Origin: Steinernema hermaphroditum
Lineage: Eukaryota; Nematoda; Chromadorea; Rhabditida; Steinernematidae
Assembly: GCA_030435675.1 (NCBI GenBank)
Contig: CM059622.1
Location: 3,596,001-3,660,000, forward strand
Length of the DNA stretch: 64,000 nucleotides
Direction: 5' to 3'
Shown here: positions 9,956 to 22,079 of the stretch, one piece after another
Position numbering within the stretch: the stretch's first letter is position 1
How the letters are laid out: each line of letters begins with the position of its first letter
The notes under the pieces: generated by a model
What the model saw: the letters and a program-made list of their open reading frames with translations, nothing else
What the model was told of the DNA's origin: nothing
Databases searched by the model: none
Position numbers and translations under genes: made by a program

Positions 9956-10984
9956 TCAGTAGTAGTACGGTAGAGAGAAAGGGTGAAGATGGAATGGGTC
10001 CTGTAGGGCCTCTTGGAAGAAAGCGCTGGGTTCGTAGAAATTGTACTGGGGGAAGTTCTCTTCCTCTGTGAAGGTGAACACTGGCTGAACAGAAGCGTCG
10101 TATCCTTCGAAGTAGGGATCTGGTTGGGGATGGGTTACGGTAGGTGTGTAGATCCATTCATTTGATTCGATAATCTCCTGGTTGTTCTCTTCAGAGATTT
10201 CTGATTGAGGCTCGATTACGGTAGGTATGACGACCCATTTCTCTATTCCCTCAGTCTTCTCCTCAGTTTCTTTGGGGATTTCTTCTTCCGTTTGGATGGG
10301 AACGTCTGCGACATGAGTTGGAGACTGGATGACGGTAGGAGAAGACAGCTCTGATCTCAGGATCTTCTTCGGTCTCGATTCCTCCTCTGGTGCGGCTCTC
10401 CTCTTCCTGGACGTCCTCTGGCAGGTTTCGGACGCCACAAGGCTGTAGTCCCTTCTTCCAAGCTTCCTGGCGGCGTCGGATTCGCCGAGAGATTCCCCGC
10501 GAGGTCCCCTCCATCCCCAAGAAGCGCCCCTCAGCTCCTCGAGGATCGCGCCGTTCACCAGGAAGCGGCGGAACTTCTCCATGTGCTCCTTCTTGAAAGC
10601 CTTCTGGATCCTCTTTGTCGCCTTCTCGGCTGTCTCTTTGTCGGTCGGGTGCAGAGTCCACAGAGCGCCCTTGAAGGCACAAGTCGCCTTGCTGGGCACG
10701 ATAAGCCCACCCCCGGCGCCGTCGAAGGCGATACGGTGGAAGTAGGTCGTCTGGGAGAGAGAGTGTCGAAGCACTTTCTCCGTCCGGGTCCACTCAGCTC
10801 CGCTCATCTCTTGGAAGGGCGCCACGTGGGCTTTCAAGAAGGTGTAGACGTCTTGGACGCTGACAGCTCGATTGCAGAAGGTGGAATCTATGGCGGTGGG
10901 GGAGTTCTGGATGGCGAGGACGATCATCGCCGAGTAGGAAAGACCGTATTCGTTCTGCTTGTGTTGTCTCTTCGAGGAAGCCAT
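9956..10984 (-). CDS. Divergent forkhead-domain protein, intronless
   Basis: Single open exon of 342 codons from the ATG at 10984 (AAAATGG context; the frame continues upstream to 11107 with less likely starts). Residues about 12-110 fit a forkhead winged helix: YSAMIVLAIQNSP (helix 1), VQDVYTFLKAHVAPFQE (helix 2), RHSLSQTTYFHRI (recognition helix region, cf. RHNLSLNxCF) and KGALWTLHP (wing, cf. KGSYWTLDP). An insertion of about 10 residues follows helix 1 and another precedes the wing. A basic stretch (TSRKRRAAPEEE) could be a nuclear signal. The tail is acidic, with two repeats of the kind PTVIxPQ/PTVTHPQ. It is probably a transcription factor; DNA specificity cannot be predicted. Being intronless among intron-rich genes suggests a retrocopy or a fast-evolving lineage-specific gene. 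Confidence 0.72.
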   Translation of the reverse strand: MASSKRQHKQNEYGLSYSAMIVLAIQNSPTAIDSTFCNRAVSVQDVYTFLKAHVAPFQEMSGAEWTRTEKVLRHSLSQTTYFHRIAFDGAGGGLIVPSKATCAFKGALWTLHPTDKETAEKATKRIQKAFKKEHMEKFRRFLVNGAILEELRGASWGWRGPRGESLGESDAARKLGRRDYSLVASETCQRTSRKRRAAPEEESRPKKILRSELSSPTVIQSPTHVADVPIQTEEEIPKETEEKTEGIEKWVVIPTVIEPQSEISEENNQEIIESNEWIYTPTVTHPQPDPYFEGYDASVQPVFTFTEEENFPQYNFYEPSAFFQEALQDPFHLHPFSLPYYY

Positions 10985-11871
10985 TTTCGAAAATACTAGG
11001 TTACTGTATTTGCACAGCTCGTTCTTATATGTTGAAAGTGATGCCACTTTGGAAAACTTGGTTTGGGTCCCGCCGCGATCGACCTGGAGTAGTTTTGCAT
11101 ATTTCATCCGTCAACTTCTCTTTCTTCTAGACATCAGACAGACATCAACCGTAGAGAGTAGGGATGCACCGGAACGAAAAAAAACCGGCACCGGAACCGG
11201 AACCGGCAGTACAGTGCACACAGTACAGTGGTGTGGCAATACTACTGCTTATTTTTTTGGTAGCTTTTCGACGTTTTTTGACTCTTTTAAAGTTATGTTA
11301 TGATATTCAAATTTCCTTTCTTATTCTACCCCTGAATATCTGATATTCGCTACTAGTTAGCTTCGCTATTTGTTAGCTCTGAAAAATGGTTTCTTTCAAC
11401 CGAGTGACCATCGTTCGGAGGGACAGGCGTGGAATACTATAGTAGTCCATTTTCAACCCTTGCTATCTGGCGCTTCCTTCTCCTAGGAAATTCGGCGTGA
11501 CCGACATCGACTCGCCGAGGAGATTTCGTCGACTGATCTAAAATTGCGACGATGGCGATCAAAATGCCATCAACACGGATCAATCGGCCTCAACTCGTGC
11601 TGAAAGTGACCTGGTGCAGTCAAAAATTGATCCAAAACCGACGAAAGCACGCGACACAAGTGAATTCAGGAGATATTGAAATTGAAAAATCAGGGCAGTC
11701 GCGTAGAGAGAGAGAGAGTAGTAGAGAGTCTCTGGTAGAGAGACATCCTCCAAATGGTTCTGTCTGTCTGTTGTCTGCATTTGCACCCATCCAGACTGCA
11801 GAGAGCTTGCTCCACTCATTCTTCTCTCTTTCATTGGATTTGAGCAGTCGGTCACTAGCGGAGTGCGCGCC
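10985..11871. other. Intergenic with a hAT-like terminus near 11160
   Basis: Near 11160 is TAGGGATGCACCGGAACG followed by CCGGCACCGGAACCGG repeats, resembling the terminus plus subterminal array of hAT 1. It is taken as a remnant hAT end. The rest shows a GAGAGA run near 11705 and no gene. Confidence 0.4.
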
Positions 11872-13136
11872 ATGCCGTCGCTGTCGGGGAAACCCGACAT
11901 CGCGGAGCTTCTAAAGCGTCACTCCGACTTCAATTGTAAGGTATGTTATTCTTCTTCTTATGGTGGAGCTTTTAACGTTTAACGTCTAGACTCCAAGCGG
12001 AATCAAATACAGTGTGTGGGAGATTCTGGATGTTCTGTGGCTGGCGCGTCGCAAACTCTCGAAGGAACCGACGCTTCTGGAAGTGAAGGCGCCAGTGGTC
12101 ATCGTCGGCGACATACACGGTCAGTACGGAGACCTGCAGCGCATCTTCCGGATGTTCTCTTCAAAGAACAAATCTGGACAGTGTACGCAACGTTATTTGT
12201 TCCTTGGCGATTATGTTGACCGCGGCCGCTCCTCCCTCGAAGTCATAATGTGCCTTTTGGTTCATAAACTAGCATATCCGGACAAGGTAATGCGGTCTCT
12301 ATATGAAGTGGTGGCGTAGCGCCTTTTCAGTTCCATTTGATTCGTGGAAATCACGAAACAAAGCACATCAACTGTACGTTCGGCTTTCTCGATGAGCTCG
12401 AAAGCCGTTTCGATAAGCCTACTGCATTTGATCTCTGGGAAGCCTTTAACGATACTTTTGCTCTGCTTCCATTGGCTGCCCTTGTCCACAAGAAGATTCT
12501 CTGCATGCATGGAGGTGTCGGTCCTGATCTCAAGTCTCTTGATGACATTAAGAATGTAACTTGTCAGTTTGAAGGTGTGCGTTTATCTTTCGTTCTCATC
12601 TTTCAGATTAAGCGTCCATTGGATGACCCAGGCATAAACGCGTTAGCTAGTGATCTGCTCTGGGCCGATCCAATGCTGAACAGCAGTGGCTATGCCGTGA
12701 ATACCTTCCGAAAGGTGAGTCTACTTCGGCGAAGACGTCGTCGCCAAGCTATGCGATCAGCTGAATATCGACCTCATCGTGCGCGCACACCAAATGATGC
12801 GGAATGGGTACGGTTTCTTCTGCAACCGGAAACTTGTGACCATATTCTCTGCGCCGAATTACATTTGCCAATCGGTATGTCCCTGTTTGTGCGTTCGTGA
12901 AAGCTTATCGATTCCAGAGCAACTCCGGCGCCGTTATGAAGATCGATCGGCAACTTCGTGCAGGATTTGTCATCCTTCACACGGTGAAACGGGACCAGAT
13001 AGGATTGAAGCACTTCAAGGAGGAGTTCTCAAAACGGAACAACGATCGATCTTATACCTCGAGGGACAGAAAGCCAGATCCCGGCGCATCTAATTCGGCA
13101 GAAGCGCTGACACTGAGCACGAAAAAGGCGGTATGA
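11872..13136 (+). CDS. PP1-like serine/threonine phosphatase with a frame break
   Basis: Exons 11872-11940, 11990-12286, 12331-12555, 12607-12714, about 12715-12874 and 12918-13136. The metallophosphatase signatures are all present: [32 protein letters not shown] and [10 protein letters not shown], followed by [10 protein letters not shown]. These include the Asp, His and Asn metal ligands and the catalytic His. The fold and spacing match PP1; the C-terminal tail is Ser/Lys rich. Nematodes have large sets of fast-evolving, often germline, PP1 paralogues, and this looks like one. Between FRK (12714) and YFGEDVVAK the frame shifts: alignment to PP1 implies two bases missing or one extra near 12715-12724. 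Splicing out 12715-12748 would restore the frame but remove about ten conserved residues. So it may be a pseudogene, a variant enzyme or a sequence error. Confidence 0.75.
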
Positions 13137-13650
13137 AGAGTGAAGTCTCCGGAGACAACAAGGAAGAACATTTGAATTGAGAATGTTCTGAGTAAATCAG
13201 TAGCAGATAAATTGCAGGGATATGATCATGATGGCACTCTCCTAAGTTGTCAATTACAGCCCTGTCGCTACATCTGACGAGGTTCAACCGAACTTGGTAT
13301 CATTTCGAAGTCTTGTCGCAGTGGAAGATTTGCGTTTACATCCATAAAACCATTTCATGGTCATTGAACTGTTCGCGAAACAAGAAATGTTCCTCGTTGT
13401 TCCCGTCGAAAATACATACTCGAAATCGCGCTCCCTAATGCCTCTTAAAGACCCTCCTATTGTCGATCTTGTTCCACCACTCCTTCTTATCTCCTGTTTG
13501 TTTGTGTCCGGTCAATCGATCCACTCGCAATCACCGCCATTAGCACCTCGTTGCATAAACGCACATCAGTTGTTCGAAGCGTTCGCTCCTCCTCCGCCTC
13601 AATTCATCACAAATTCGTTCTTCAGTCGAAGGCCGCCGCCCCTGACGGTC
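13137..13650. other. Intergenic between phosphatase and glucuronidase
   Basis: About 500 bp with no separate gene. It should contain the phosphatase 3' end and the promoter of the glucuronidase, but no clear element can be named. Confidence 0.4.
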
Positions 13651-16600
13651 ATGTTGCGCCTTCTTCCGCTCCTGTTCGTCATCTGGGTAGGCCTGAACCC
13701 CACCGAAGCTATTCTCTTCGTCCAGGTAATCAGTGGCCAGCGCCCCATTCCAACCATCGTCTCCAGAGAAACGCCGCCAGGGACTTCCACTCCCTCGATG
13801 GTCTGTGGACGTTTGTGCGCGAACCGCGCAATTCCCACGCCATTGGGTTCGCGGAGAAATGGTACGAACGCGATTTGCGACACTTCAAGGTCGGTCCGAT
13901 TGTGATTCGATTGAGAAATGATAGGCATGGTTTTTGTTGCTGGAAAGGTCACTTTATGACCATTTGGAACCGTTCGTGATTTCGACAAAAAAATACACTT
14001 TGATGGAGTCCTTTTGCGCTAAAGCCCTTAGGGAAAGGTGAACTAGCAGTGAGCAAAGAATTAGGCCGCCTAAGGGCCTGCGCAAGAGAGAAAATGCTGC
14101 AAATCTGAGGGTATCTTCTGGTGCAATACTGGTGTAAAATCGAGACATTTGAGCTTGTGTAGAAGACTAGATTCGGTGTCTGTTTGATAGACAAACAACG
14201 CAGACTGTAGCATTTTCATTTTTGTGATAGGAATGAGGATGAGAAGGTGTGGGAAACATGAGAGAATCAAAATCGACCAATTCCACACAGGTGTGCAGGA
14301 AAAATGAGTGCCATTTCCAACAGTGTTCGTCTACCAGACAGACAGCGGCCCCACCATTTTTGAAGGGTCCAAAAGATAAAACCACATTTATGTTAAGGCG
14401 TTTTATGCTTCATGAAGAGCGTTGAGCTTGTAATTTAAGTCCCTTCAAATGTGGAAGACTCTTGGCACTCCATAATTAGATTATACTCTTTCTTCGCTAA
14501 TCGCATTAACAAACGGCAGTGACCCACAAACACATATTGTCATCACTGTTTACAACCTTCTGCAAACGCTAATCTAATGTGTTTGTTTATAAGACGCGCG
14601 ACGGAGAAGTTGACACAGATAAGTCGGTTAATTCGTCCAAAAATCACAAGTGGGGACCGAACCTTATGGTTGTAGAACGCCACCGTTATGCCAGTTCCCG
14701 CAGCCTACAACGATCTGACGGCGGACGTCAATGTACGAGATCACGTCGGTTGGGTATGGTACCAGACCCACTACACCCAATCTTCTCTGATATCGAAGGA
14801 CGTGAGATCTTTCATTCGATTCTCCAGTGTGAACTACCAAGCTGCAGTCGTGAGTCTATGAGTCTTCTGGATCGGTAATGCCTCTTTTAGTTCGTGAATG
14901 GAGTGTTCATTGGATACCACACCGGCGGTCATCTTCCCTTCGAATTCGACGTCAAACTCTCATCGCAGCAGCCTAATTCAATTACTGTAGCCGTGAACAA
15001 CACCCTCAGTCACTCGACCATCCCTCCTGGAGAGTTCCAGTACAAGACCGGCGAGATGTACCCGAAAGGCTTCTTCGTCCAAACGCCCGGATTTGACTTT
15101 TTCAATTACGCCGGAATCCTGCGATCTGTCTATGTGGTCTATACTGGACTGAGCTACATCAAGGACATTAAGATTGTTGCCGATGCTGAAAATAGTGGGT
15201 TTATCCTACTTAATCCGATTGAGTTGAGTCTCGGGTTCTAGAAAGTGTGACTTACGACGTCAGCGGCAATATTTGTTCAACGTGTAAAGTCTCGGGAACC
15301 ATTTTGGACCCGAACGATAAGCCAGTCTCTCTCCATTCTGGTAGATCTGGAAAAGTGGAGCTCGACCAACATGAGATAAGGCTTTGGTGGCCACGGGGAT
15401 ATGGAGATCAGCCTTTGTATACTTTGAGGGTAGGTGTTATCGACGATGGGTGAGCTGAAAAATGCCGAATTCGGTCATTTCTATGTCCTCAAGTCCTTAA
15501 GGAATCATTTATCAGTTTAAGGACTTCGCAGAAAGGCGATCTTGTTGACCTTCTTGTTCTATCTTCAAGCTCTCCTGCACCTCTAGCCATACCATCCCAT
15601 CACTTGCATCTCCTCAGTTAACGAAATTCCAGATTAGCAGCATTTTAGGTGACCATTCTAAAAGACGGTGAAGTAGTAGACCTCTACGACGAGCAGTTCG
15701 GATTTCGCACCGTCTCCTGGACATCTGATCACCTGCTAATCAACGGAAAACCGTTCTACTGCCTGGGTTTCGGCATGCACGAGGACTTCGAACTGCACGG
15801 TCGAGGCTACGACCCAGTGGTGATGACCAAGGACTTCAACATGCTTGAGTGGATGGGCGGCAACTGCTACCGTACTTCCCACTACCCCTACAGCGAAGAA
15901 AGGGCTCGAGAAGCCGATCGAAGGGGAATCGTTGTGATCACTGAGACTCCAGCTGTTGGCATGAAGTGGGTCATACGGTAGTGATGCCCTTCATTCCGGT
16001 TTTAGAGTTTTCAACGCCGAAAATCAGAAGCTTCACGCGAAGATGCTGCAAGAAATGATCTCTCGCGACAAGAATCACCCATCCGTGGTGATGTGGTCGA
16101 TCTCCAACGAGCCGTGGACCGATAGGAAAGAGGCCAGGCAATATTACAAGTAGGATCATATCATTCTAAACCATTCCCCATGTCCATTTGAAGGGACCTA
16201 ATCGACATAGCCCACCTAGTCGACCCCACCCGACCAGTGACCATTGTCTACGGTCCCACAGGATTCTCAAATGACGTCACCGTAGGTAGCCAATTCACTA
16301 TCAATATGACAGTAAATTTTCAGCCTGATCTAGTGGATATAATCTGTGTTAATCGATACTACGGGTGGTATTCCAATATGGGATATCTCCAAACGGTCAA
16401 CACGAGCCTCATATACGATATAACACAATGGAAGAGAAAGTTCAAGAGGCCCATTATCATCACCGAATACGGCGCCGATTCCATTCCCGGGCTCTATCAG
16501 GTGTGTCTCTGCTTACCGTAACCCACCACTCTCCTCATAGGAACCAAGCATGGACTTCAGCGAGCAGTATCAGGTGGATCTGATGCGCGAAACCCATATC

Positions 16601-16839
16601 GCCTTCGATCAGCTCCGAAAAAAGAACATCCTCGCCGGTGAGATGATCTGGAATTTCGCTGACTTCATGACTGCTCAAGGTTCCTTCACAAGTGACTTTT
16701 AAAGTACGCTTTCTTCTCACTTTTAGACGTCAAAAGAGCGGTTGGAAACCATAAAGGTGTCCTAACACGAACGAGGCAGCCGAAGAGAGCGGCATACGTC
16801 TTAAAACAGCGATATGGTGCAATGAGAAATAAGACATAA
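13651..16839 (+). CDS. Beta-glucuronidase (glycoside hydrolase family 2)
   Basis: Ten exons (13651-13725, 13767-13889, 14676-14849, 14891-15194, 15242-15429, 15649-15965, 16006-16149, 16194-16500, 16541-16679, 16727-16839) join in frame to 627 residues; the human enzyme has 651. A signal peptide (MLRLLPLLFVIWVGLNPTEA) fits lysosomal or secreted delivery. The order is the jelly-roll sugar-binding domain (SLDGLWTF, YQTHYTQ), an Ig-like domain (IRLWWPRGYGDQPLYTL) and a TIM barrel. Catalytic acid/base Glu is in SISNEPWT and the nucleophile Glu in ITEYGADS. The NHK of NHKGVLTRTRQPK matches the NxK motif that holds the glucuronate carboxylate, so glucuronides rather than galactosides are the likely substrate. 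It degrades glycosaminoglycan ends and glucuronide conjugates. Intron 2 (786 nt) is the only long intron. An AATAAA signal lies at 16850. Confidence 0.93.
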
Positions 16840-16849
16840 TAAGGCTCTT

Positions 16850-16855
16850 AATAAA
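16850..16855 (+). promoter_or_regulatory. Polyadenylation signal of the beta-glucuronidase gene
   Basis: AATAAA eleven bases after the stop codon, the right kind of position for the compact 3' UTRs of nematode genes. Confidence 0.6.
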
Positions 16856-16859
16856 TTTG

Positions 16860-19800
16860 GCGTTATTTTGGTCAAAGGGGTTGGTAAGGGGTTAGTGGTG
16901 TTGCGATCACGGTGATCGAATGGTTGATTGCGGGACTTTTGGTTTCTCGTACGGGAGGTACCGAGTTCGAGTCCGTCCGCAGCCGATGATTGATAGCAAA
17001 ACCAAATGTCTGGTCCGAATTTCCTTTGTGGATGACTTCCAGCTTATGATGAGGCTAAATTTCGAACTTTCGTTTTTGATGCATTTACGGATGCAAGTCG
17101 TAAAGTCGTTACGGATGCTTGAACGACCACGTGATTTTGAGTCAATTGAGTCAATAGTGAGCGGTGTCTGTGTCTTTTTCACCTTCCGACTGGTCTCACG
17201 ATCGAATATCTTCGAAGATAACTTTGCAGACTTCTGTCCTCTTCTCTGTCCATCTTTTAAAGTCTTCTGTCTTTTTCTAACGTCTAAAGTGCCCTTCTTT
17301 GGGACATCCTACAATAGTGCCTAACAGACATACGATCAGACAAATCTGCATGATAAAATAAGACGATTATCCTGGCGTGATCGCTCCATACTTAGGCAAC
17401 GGTAAAGTCCATTTTTTTGCGCTAAAAAACCCACGTATTCGCGCTGTACTGGACTTTAATCTTTTTATCAACTCACAGGCGAGCACTATTCCTACGTAGG
17501 TGCATCTCGTTCTCGCTCTCTGTGGTGTGAGCGATAGTGAACGGCGCCCTTCAATCCATTCATCATTCAGCCTTTATTCATAAATGAATGATTGCTTTGT
17601 ATTATTTGAATAGGTGCTTTCTTCAAAGGTCGTTCGTAATCAGAGGCGTCTACATCCCCAATTTATAAAATTTATGTTTACTTTTCGTCGATTTACTAGC
17701 GCCGTTTCCGATAGCTATAGCCATCGGAACCAGTCTTACGTAATCGAGGTTTTTGGAGAGTGAATTCCGACAAACATGATTATTTGGGACGGTTTGTTTT
17801 TATGACGCACACAGACCGGTGCCTGTGCGAGCCGCCCTCGCCGGGCGTGTTCATAAGCAATATTGTATAGCTGTGGTTTGGTTTGAACCGTCACTGTGGT
17901 TTGAGTATTCTATTTGATGTACGTTTATACGTACCCAGAATAACTCTCTTCGTTGAAACGTCCAATTTCCGCTCCGAGGAACGCTGTTTGTTTGCACGAA
18001 TTTAATTAGCGCCGATCTTATGCAGAGCCAGTGGAAGCGTGCCGTCGGAGAAAGGCCTTTCGTTCACGTGAACTACACGTGCTGCCGGCCGAGCGCGCCA
18101 TGGAGAGAAAGGCTCCGAGAAGAATAGAGACGTTTAATTGCACCTCATTGCCTCAGTTTATGTTGAAATGCGCATCTGATTCGTCCTTATCTTCGGGTCA
18201 TCTTCAGGATCGACGTACCTTGGCTTATTGGTTCATTCGGCTAAAGCAAGAAATTAGTCTATTTATATGTCCGCTACTACAAATCTTGGAAAATCTTATG
18301 ATAAGCCTCTCTGGAAAGCGAAAATAACATAATCTTCGGGCTCTTCACACCACAAATACTTCTTTAGGCTGAACCATATCGGCTACAGTCCTATCCATGC
18401 TGTTTCTTGTAGAGAAACATCATTAGGATCGATTTAATGAGGTTCAGCCATATTTTTCGCAAATTTTTATGATTAGAAAGACTTTCTTTTTTTTCATCGT
18501 TTTCTAAGAAAGATATTTTTGGTGAAATCGCTGTCGTCTAATCCGTTTCGGGACGCCTTAGACGTCAAAACATCCGTTCTAAGTGGGATATGGAATGAAT
18601 CTGTCACGGCCCCAGCACCATAAATAATGACCATCTTTTTCTGGGAAACCTCCTTTCGGCTTTCGACCACTTTTCCTAAACGCACGTAGTTCTCCTTTGA
18701 CACGTTCTATGGCTTCAGATGGTCGATTGTGGGTCTTCCAGCTGAATTTTGAGCTCACTATCGGAAACTTTTAGTCACCTTTCACTTCGATTAGGACATA
18801 AAGACTCGATATTCACAAAGGCATCTTATACAGTGCGCTATTTGGTACATTACCAACTGTAATCCTAACATTTCCGATTCCATTAATTGGAGATAGGAAT
18901 CGAGCTTCCAGTTCCATGACTGAAATGACCGATTTTTGAGCCTGAGTCAAGTTGACGATTCGCTCTTCTTCTCACTGCCTAACCCTCAGATGAATGTGTG
19001 GCTCTTCGCACGGTCACATGGTGATGTTTTCCCCAACTCTGATTTCCTCGTCGTCACACCTCAAAACTGTCTTTGTCACACGGATACTGGGTCCCTTCTT
19101 CTTCTGCCCTTAGAACCTAACCTTGGCATCGAATTCCATGCTTACGTGCTTGTCCTTTCACTTTCATCCGTGACTCAATGCTCGGCTTTTTTGAGATCAT
19201 CTGACCACGTGTTTGCCCCCACTGGCGCCATGACATCATTCGCTGCGTGCACGTCCTGCGAGCCTGGGCCGCACGGCCTGTCTCCATCACTCGTCGCTGG
19301 AGTCACATGACGCCGCATCGCGGGGGGACGTTTCCTGCTCGTTCTGGTCCCGTCGCGAACTACTTCAAGTGCGAGCCTTTCGCCGACGGCCGTCAGTAAG
19401 GCTGGCGGCTTTTGGGCTCTCAGGCTGTCGCCGGCGACCTTTCATTCCCTTTGTCTGTTTCGCGCGTTTCTCTCGTCTGCAAACTGCAGACCGCGTGCTT
19501 TATATGTTTGTGTCGTATAAATGGCGGTATTCGGATGTGCTGAGCGGTCGCTTATCAAGGTGATCTGGACGTGCAGGACTGTCGCCTTCATGGGTGGTCG
19601 TTGCTGCTGAATTTAAAATCGCAAATTATGGGAATCCGTGGGCGTTTCTTTCGGTTACAAAACGAAACCTAACGTATTTATTCACTGTTTGCTATTGTGT
19701 GATGAGCTTTCGCCGCATTCCTGACATCTATTTTCTCTTCTTCAACATTTCCCAGACGCCCTCGAACATGTCAGGCTCTCCGATTGTTTGTTTAGGCCGC

Positions 19801-20018
19801 ACAGCGCATCGCGTCATTCGGCGTCACAAGACCTGTTTTCCTTTCGGCACCGGTGTCAATTTTTAACTTCTATAATTGCGAACCAGGGTGTGCTTTTCGT
19901 GAACATTTCCACTTTATGTGACGAAGTGACCACTAGAGACCTATTTTCTCAACCGATACGCGATATCACTTCTCCCTTCATTCGTTCATTCAAATTTGAC
20001 CCTTTTCAGGCAGTCATC
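16860..20018. other. Long intergenic region upstream of the ZIP gene
   Basis: About 3.1 kb without a recognisable coding exon. Around 16880-16990 there is a sequence ending GAGTTCGAGTCC (B-box-like), but no convincing tRNA fold. The last part is pyrimidine rich and may include 5' UTR exons of the ZIP gene, since CCCTTTTCAG directly precedes its start codon. Confidence 0.4.
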
Positions 20019-21750
20019 ATGGATGTCTTCTCGCTAAAGGTGGTTTTACTCATCGCAATGATCCTGATGACGATCATGGCAGGAGTATTTCCTGTGAGGG
20101 TAAGTCGTTAGCTGCTGGGTGCAGAGCATACTGTAACCTTGGTACTTCAGTTACTGAAACTCCTGCGAAAACGTGCAGCACATGCCGCCACAACCGGAAA
20201 GCAACGAATGGTCTCTCTGGTGTTATGTCTGCTCACCTGCTTCTCGGGTGGAGTTTTCTTGGGCACGTGCTTCATCCATCTCTTCCCCGAGCTCCTGGAA
20301 CATCTCGAAACGATGAAAGTCAACTACAACTATGATCTGCACTATCCCGTGGCCGAGCTACTCTCCTGTGCTGGATTCTTCCTGCTGTTCTTCCTCGAAG
20401 AGCTCATACTGAAGCTAATTCCGTCCATCGGTCACGGCCATTCACACGGGTCACCTGCTCATGCAGATTTGTGGTGAGCGATATCTCGCATTTTGGTGTC
20501 TATTCACTTCTTCTAGTGACCACTCTCAAATGGAGCATCGCCATGCTCACGACCATCACAGAATGTTCCAGCGTCAACCGAGTAGTGAGTGGAAATGTGT
20601 CAGATCCATAATTTATGGAAGCTCTCTTTAGATGTGGAAACCGATCAAAATGATCGCTTACTAACGACATCTACTGGTAACGGCACTCATTGCCATAGCG
20701 AGGGGCCCGTGCACACTGCCAGAAACTGCGCTTCTAATGCAGAATGCACCGAGTAGGTTTTACTGCAACACATACAAACTTTTCTTTCGTGCATGATTTA
20801 TTCTTCCTTAACATCCTTTCAAGGCGACATCCTTTGAAGGACAAACGATCTTCGAAGTACGGTAGCATCAGTAGTAGCATGTCGGAATGTTCGAGTTCTG
20901 GGTATATCACCTTCTTTCGCTAACATTTCCTTTGCTTGCTTAAACAGTTGCTATTCCTTCCTTTCCTTCTGCAATGTGATGATTTGAAATTTACTAAGTT
21001 CATTTCAGAAGCTATGGAATCGCTCTTGCCGAGCCCGAACGTTGTGAAACGGATTGTGAGAAGGTCGACGAGCACCCGCCCATTCTCATGAAGAGCCGGC
21101 CTCATGCGCACAGCCATGGTGTTCGCAGTGTCACTTTTGTTCTGGCAATTTCTATCCATTCCATCATCGAGGGTCTTGCATTTGGAGTTCAGGTAGGTGA
21201 AGTATTCAACGTATTCAAACTCTCCGTGTTTCAGAATGACGCGCCCGAAGTTGCCGCTCTCTTCATCTCCCTTATGGTCCACAAGGTCATCGTCGCCTTC
21301 AGCGTTGGCCTCCAGCTCGCCCGTACTCACGCCCATGCTCTTGGTTGGGTCGCCGTCTCCATCTGCGTTCTCGCAGTGATGACACCCATAGGCGCCGTAT
21401 TCGGAATGTTCGTCCAGAATGCTTCTATTGATTCTGAGGCGAAGGACATGATCGTGCTTATCTTCCAAGGACTTGCTGTCGGCACGTTCTTGTACGTCAC
21501 TTTCTTCGAGGTATGTGCTTTCCTACATACTGTGCTTGATCAATTTTGCTTGTAGGTGCTTCTCCACGAACGCGATAATGAACATCCCAACATGCTGAAG
21601 CTTCTCATGATGATTCTCGGATTCACGTTGATTGCTCTCGTCCGCTTTATCGACAACGGTCACACACACGCTCACGGATCTCCAGCCGGTGTTAATGGAA
21701 CACATGTCCATGACCACGATCAGGACCACGATCATGATCATGATCATTAG
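20019..21750 (+). CDS. ZIP-family zinc/iron transporter (SLC39A1-3 type)
   Basis: Eight exons (20019-20099, 20151-20473, 20517-20584, 20632-20752, 20824-20901, 21009-21192, 21235-21510, 21556-21750) give 441 residues in frame. Eight membrane segments are expected. The N-terminal helix is VVLLIAMILMTIMAGVFP; the second and third are separated by the GTCFIHLFPELLEH loop. A His-rich cytoplasmic loop (HGHSHG, then HRHAHDHH) precedes the metal-binding helix IV motif HSIIEGLAFG; helix V has SLMVHKVIVAF. The tail ends in a His/Asp run. These are hallmarks of ZIP subfamily II importers that bring Zn2+ into the cytosol. An acceptor-like CCCTTTTCAG ten bases before the ATG suggests a spliced leader or a 5' UTR intron. 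Confidence 0.92.
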
Positions 21751-22079
21751 AGCATTTCTGCTCCCGATTGTTAAACTTGTTATTTCTTTTTCCGTTCTTC
21801 GATCTCCTTTAAACCGCTATTAAGTCAAATTGTAAATCATTTCTCTTCTTCTTTTTGTGATATACGTCTGTGCGTTATGGGTCATCTTCGCAGTTTGTTC
21901 ACGTTGTTACAGTAACTCTTTCTACGTCAGTTAAGAATTGTTAGTGGTTTATCAATAAGATGAAAATTGCATTCTAGTTCTTTTTAGTCACAGAATCACT
22001 TTTAGGTTAACACTATAGACGAGAGCATGTTTCCTTATCAGAAGAAGTGGCGATGGTGGTGGTGTCCCTCGTGGAATTC

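Noticed and set aside
10263..10793. 176-codon minus-strand frame within the forkhead gene
   Set aside because: A second frame on the same strand as the forkhead exon; composition and the winged-helix motifs support the longer frame instead.
16880..16990. Possible tRNA ending GAGTTCGAGTCCGTCCGCAG
   Set aside because: A B-box is visible, but the arms could not be folded into a tRNA and the A-box is poor; left as intergenic.
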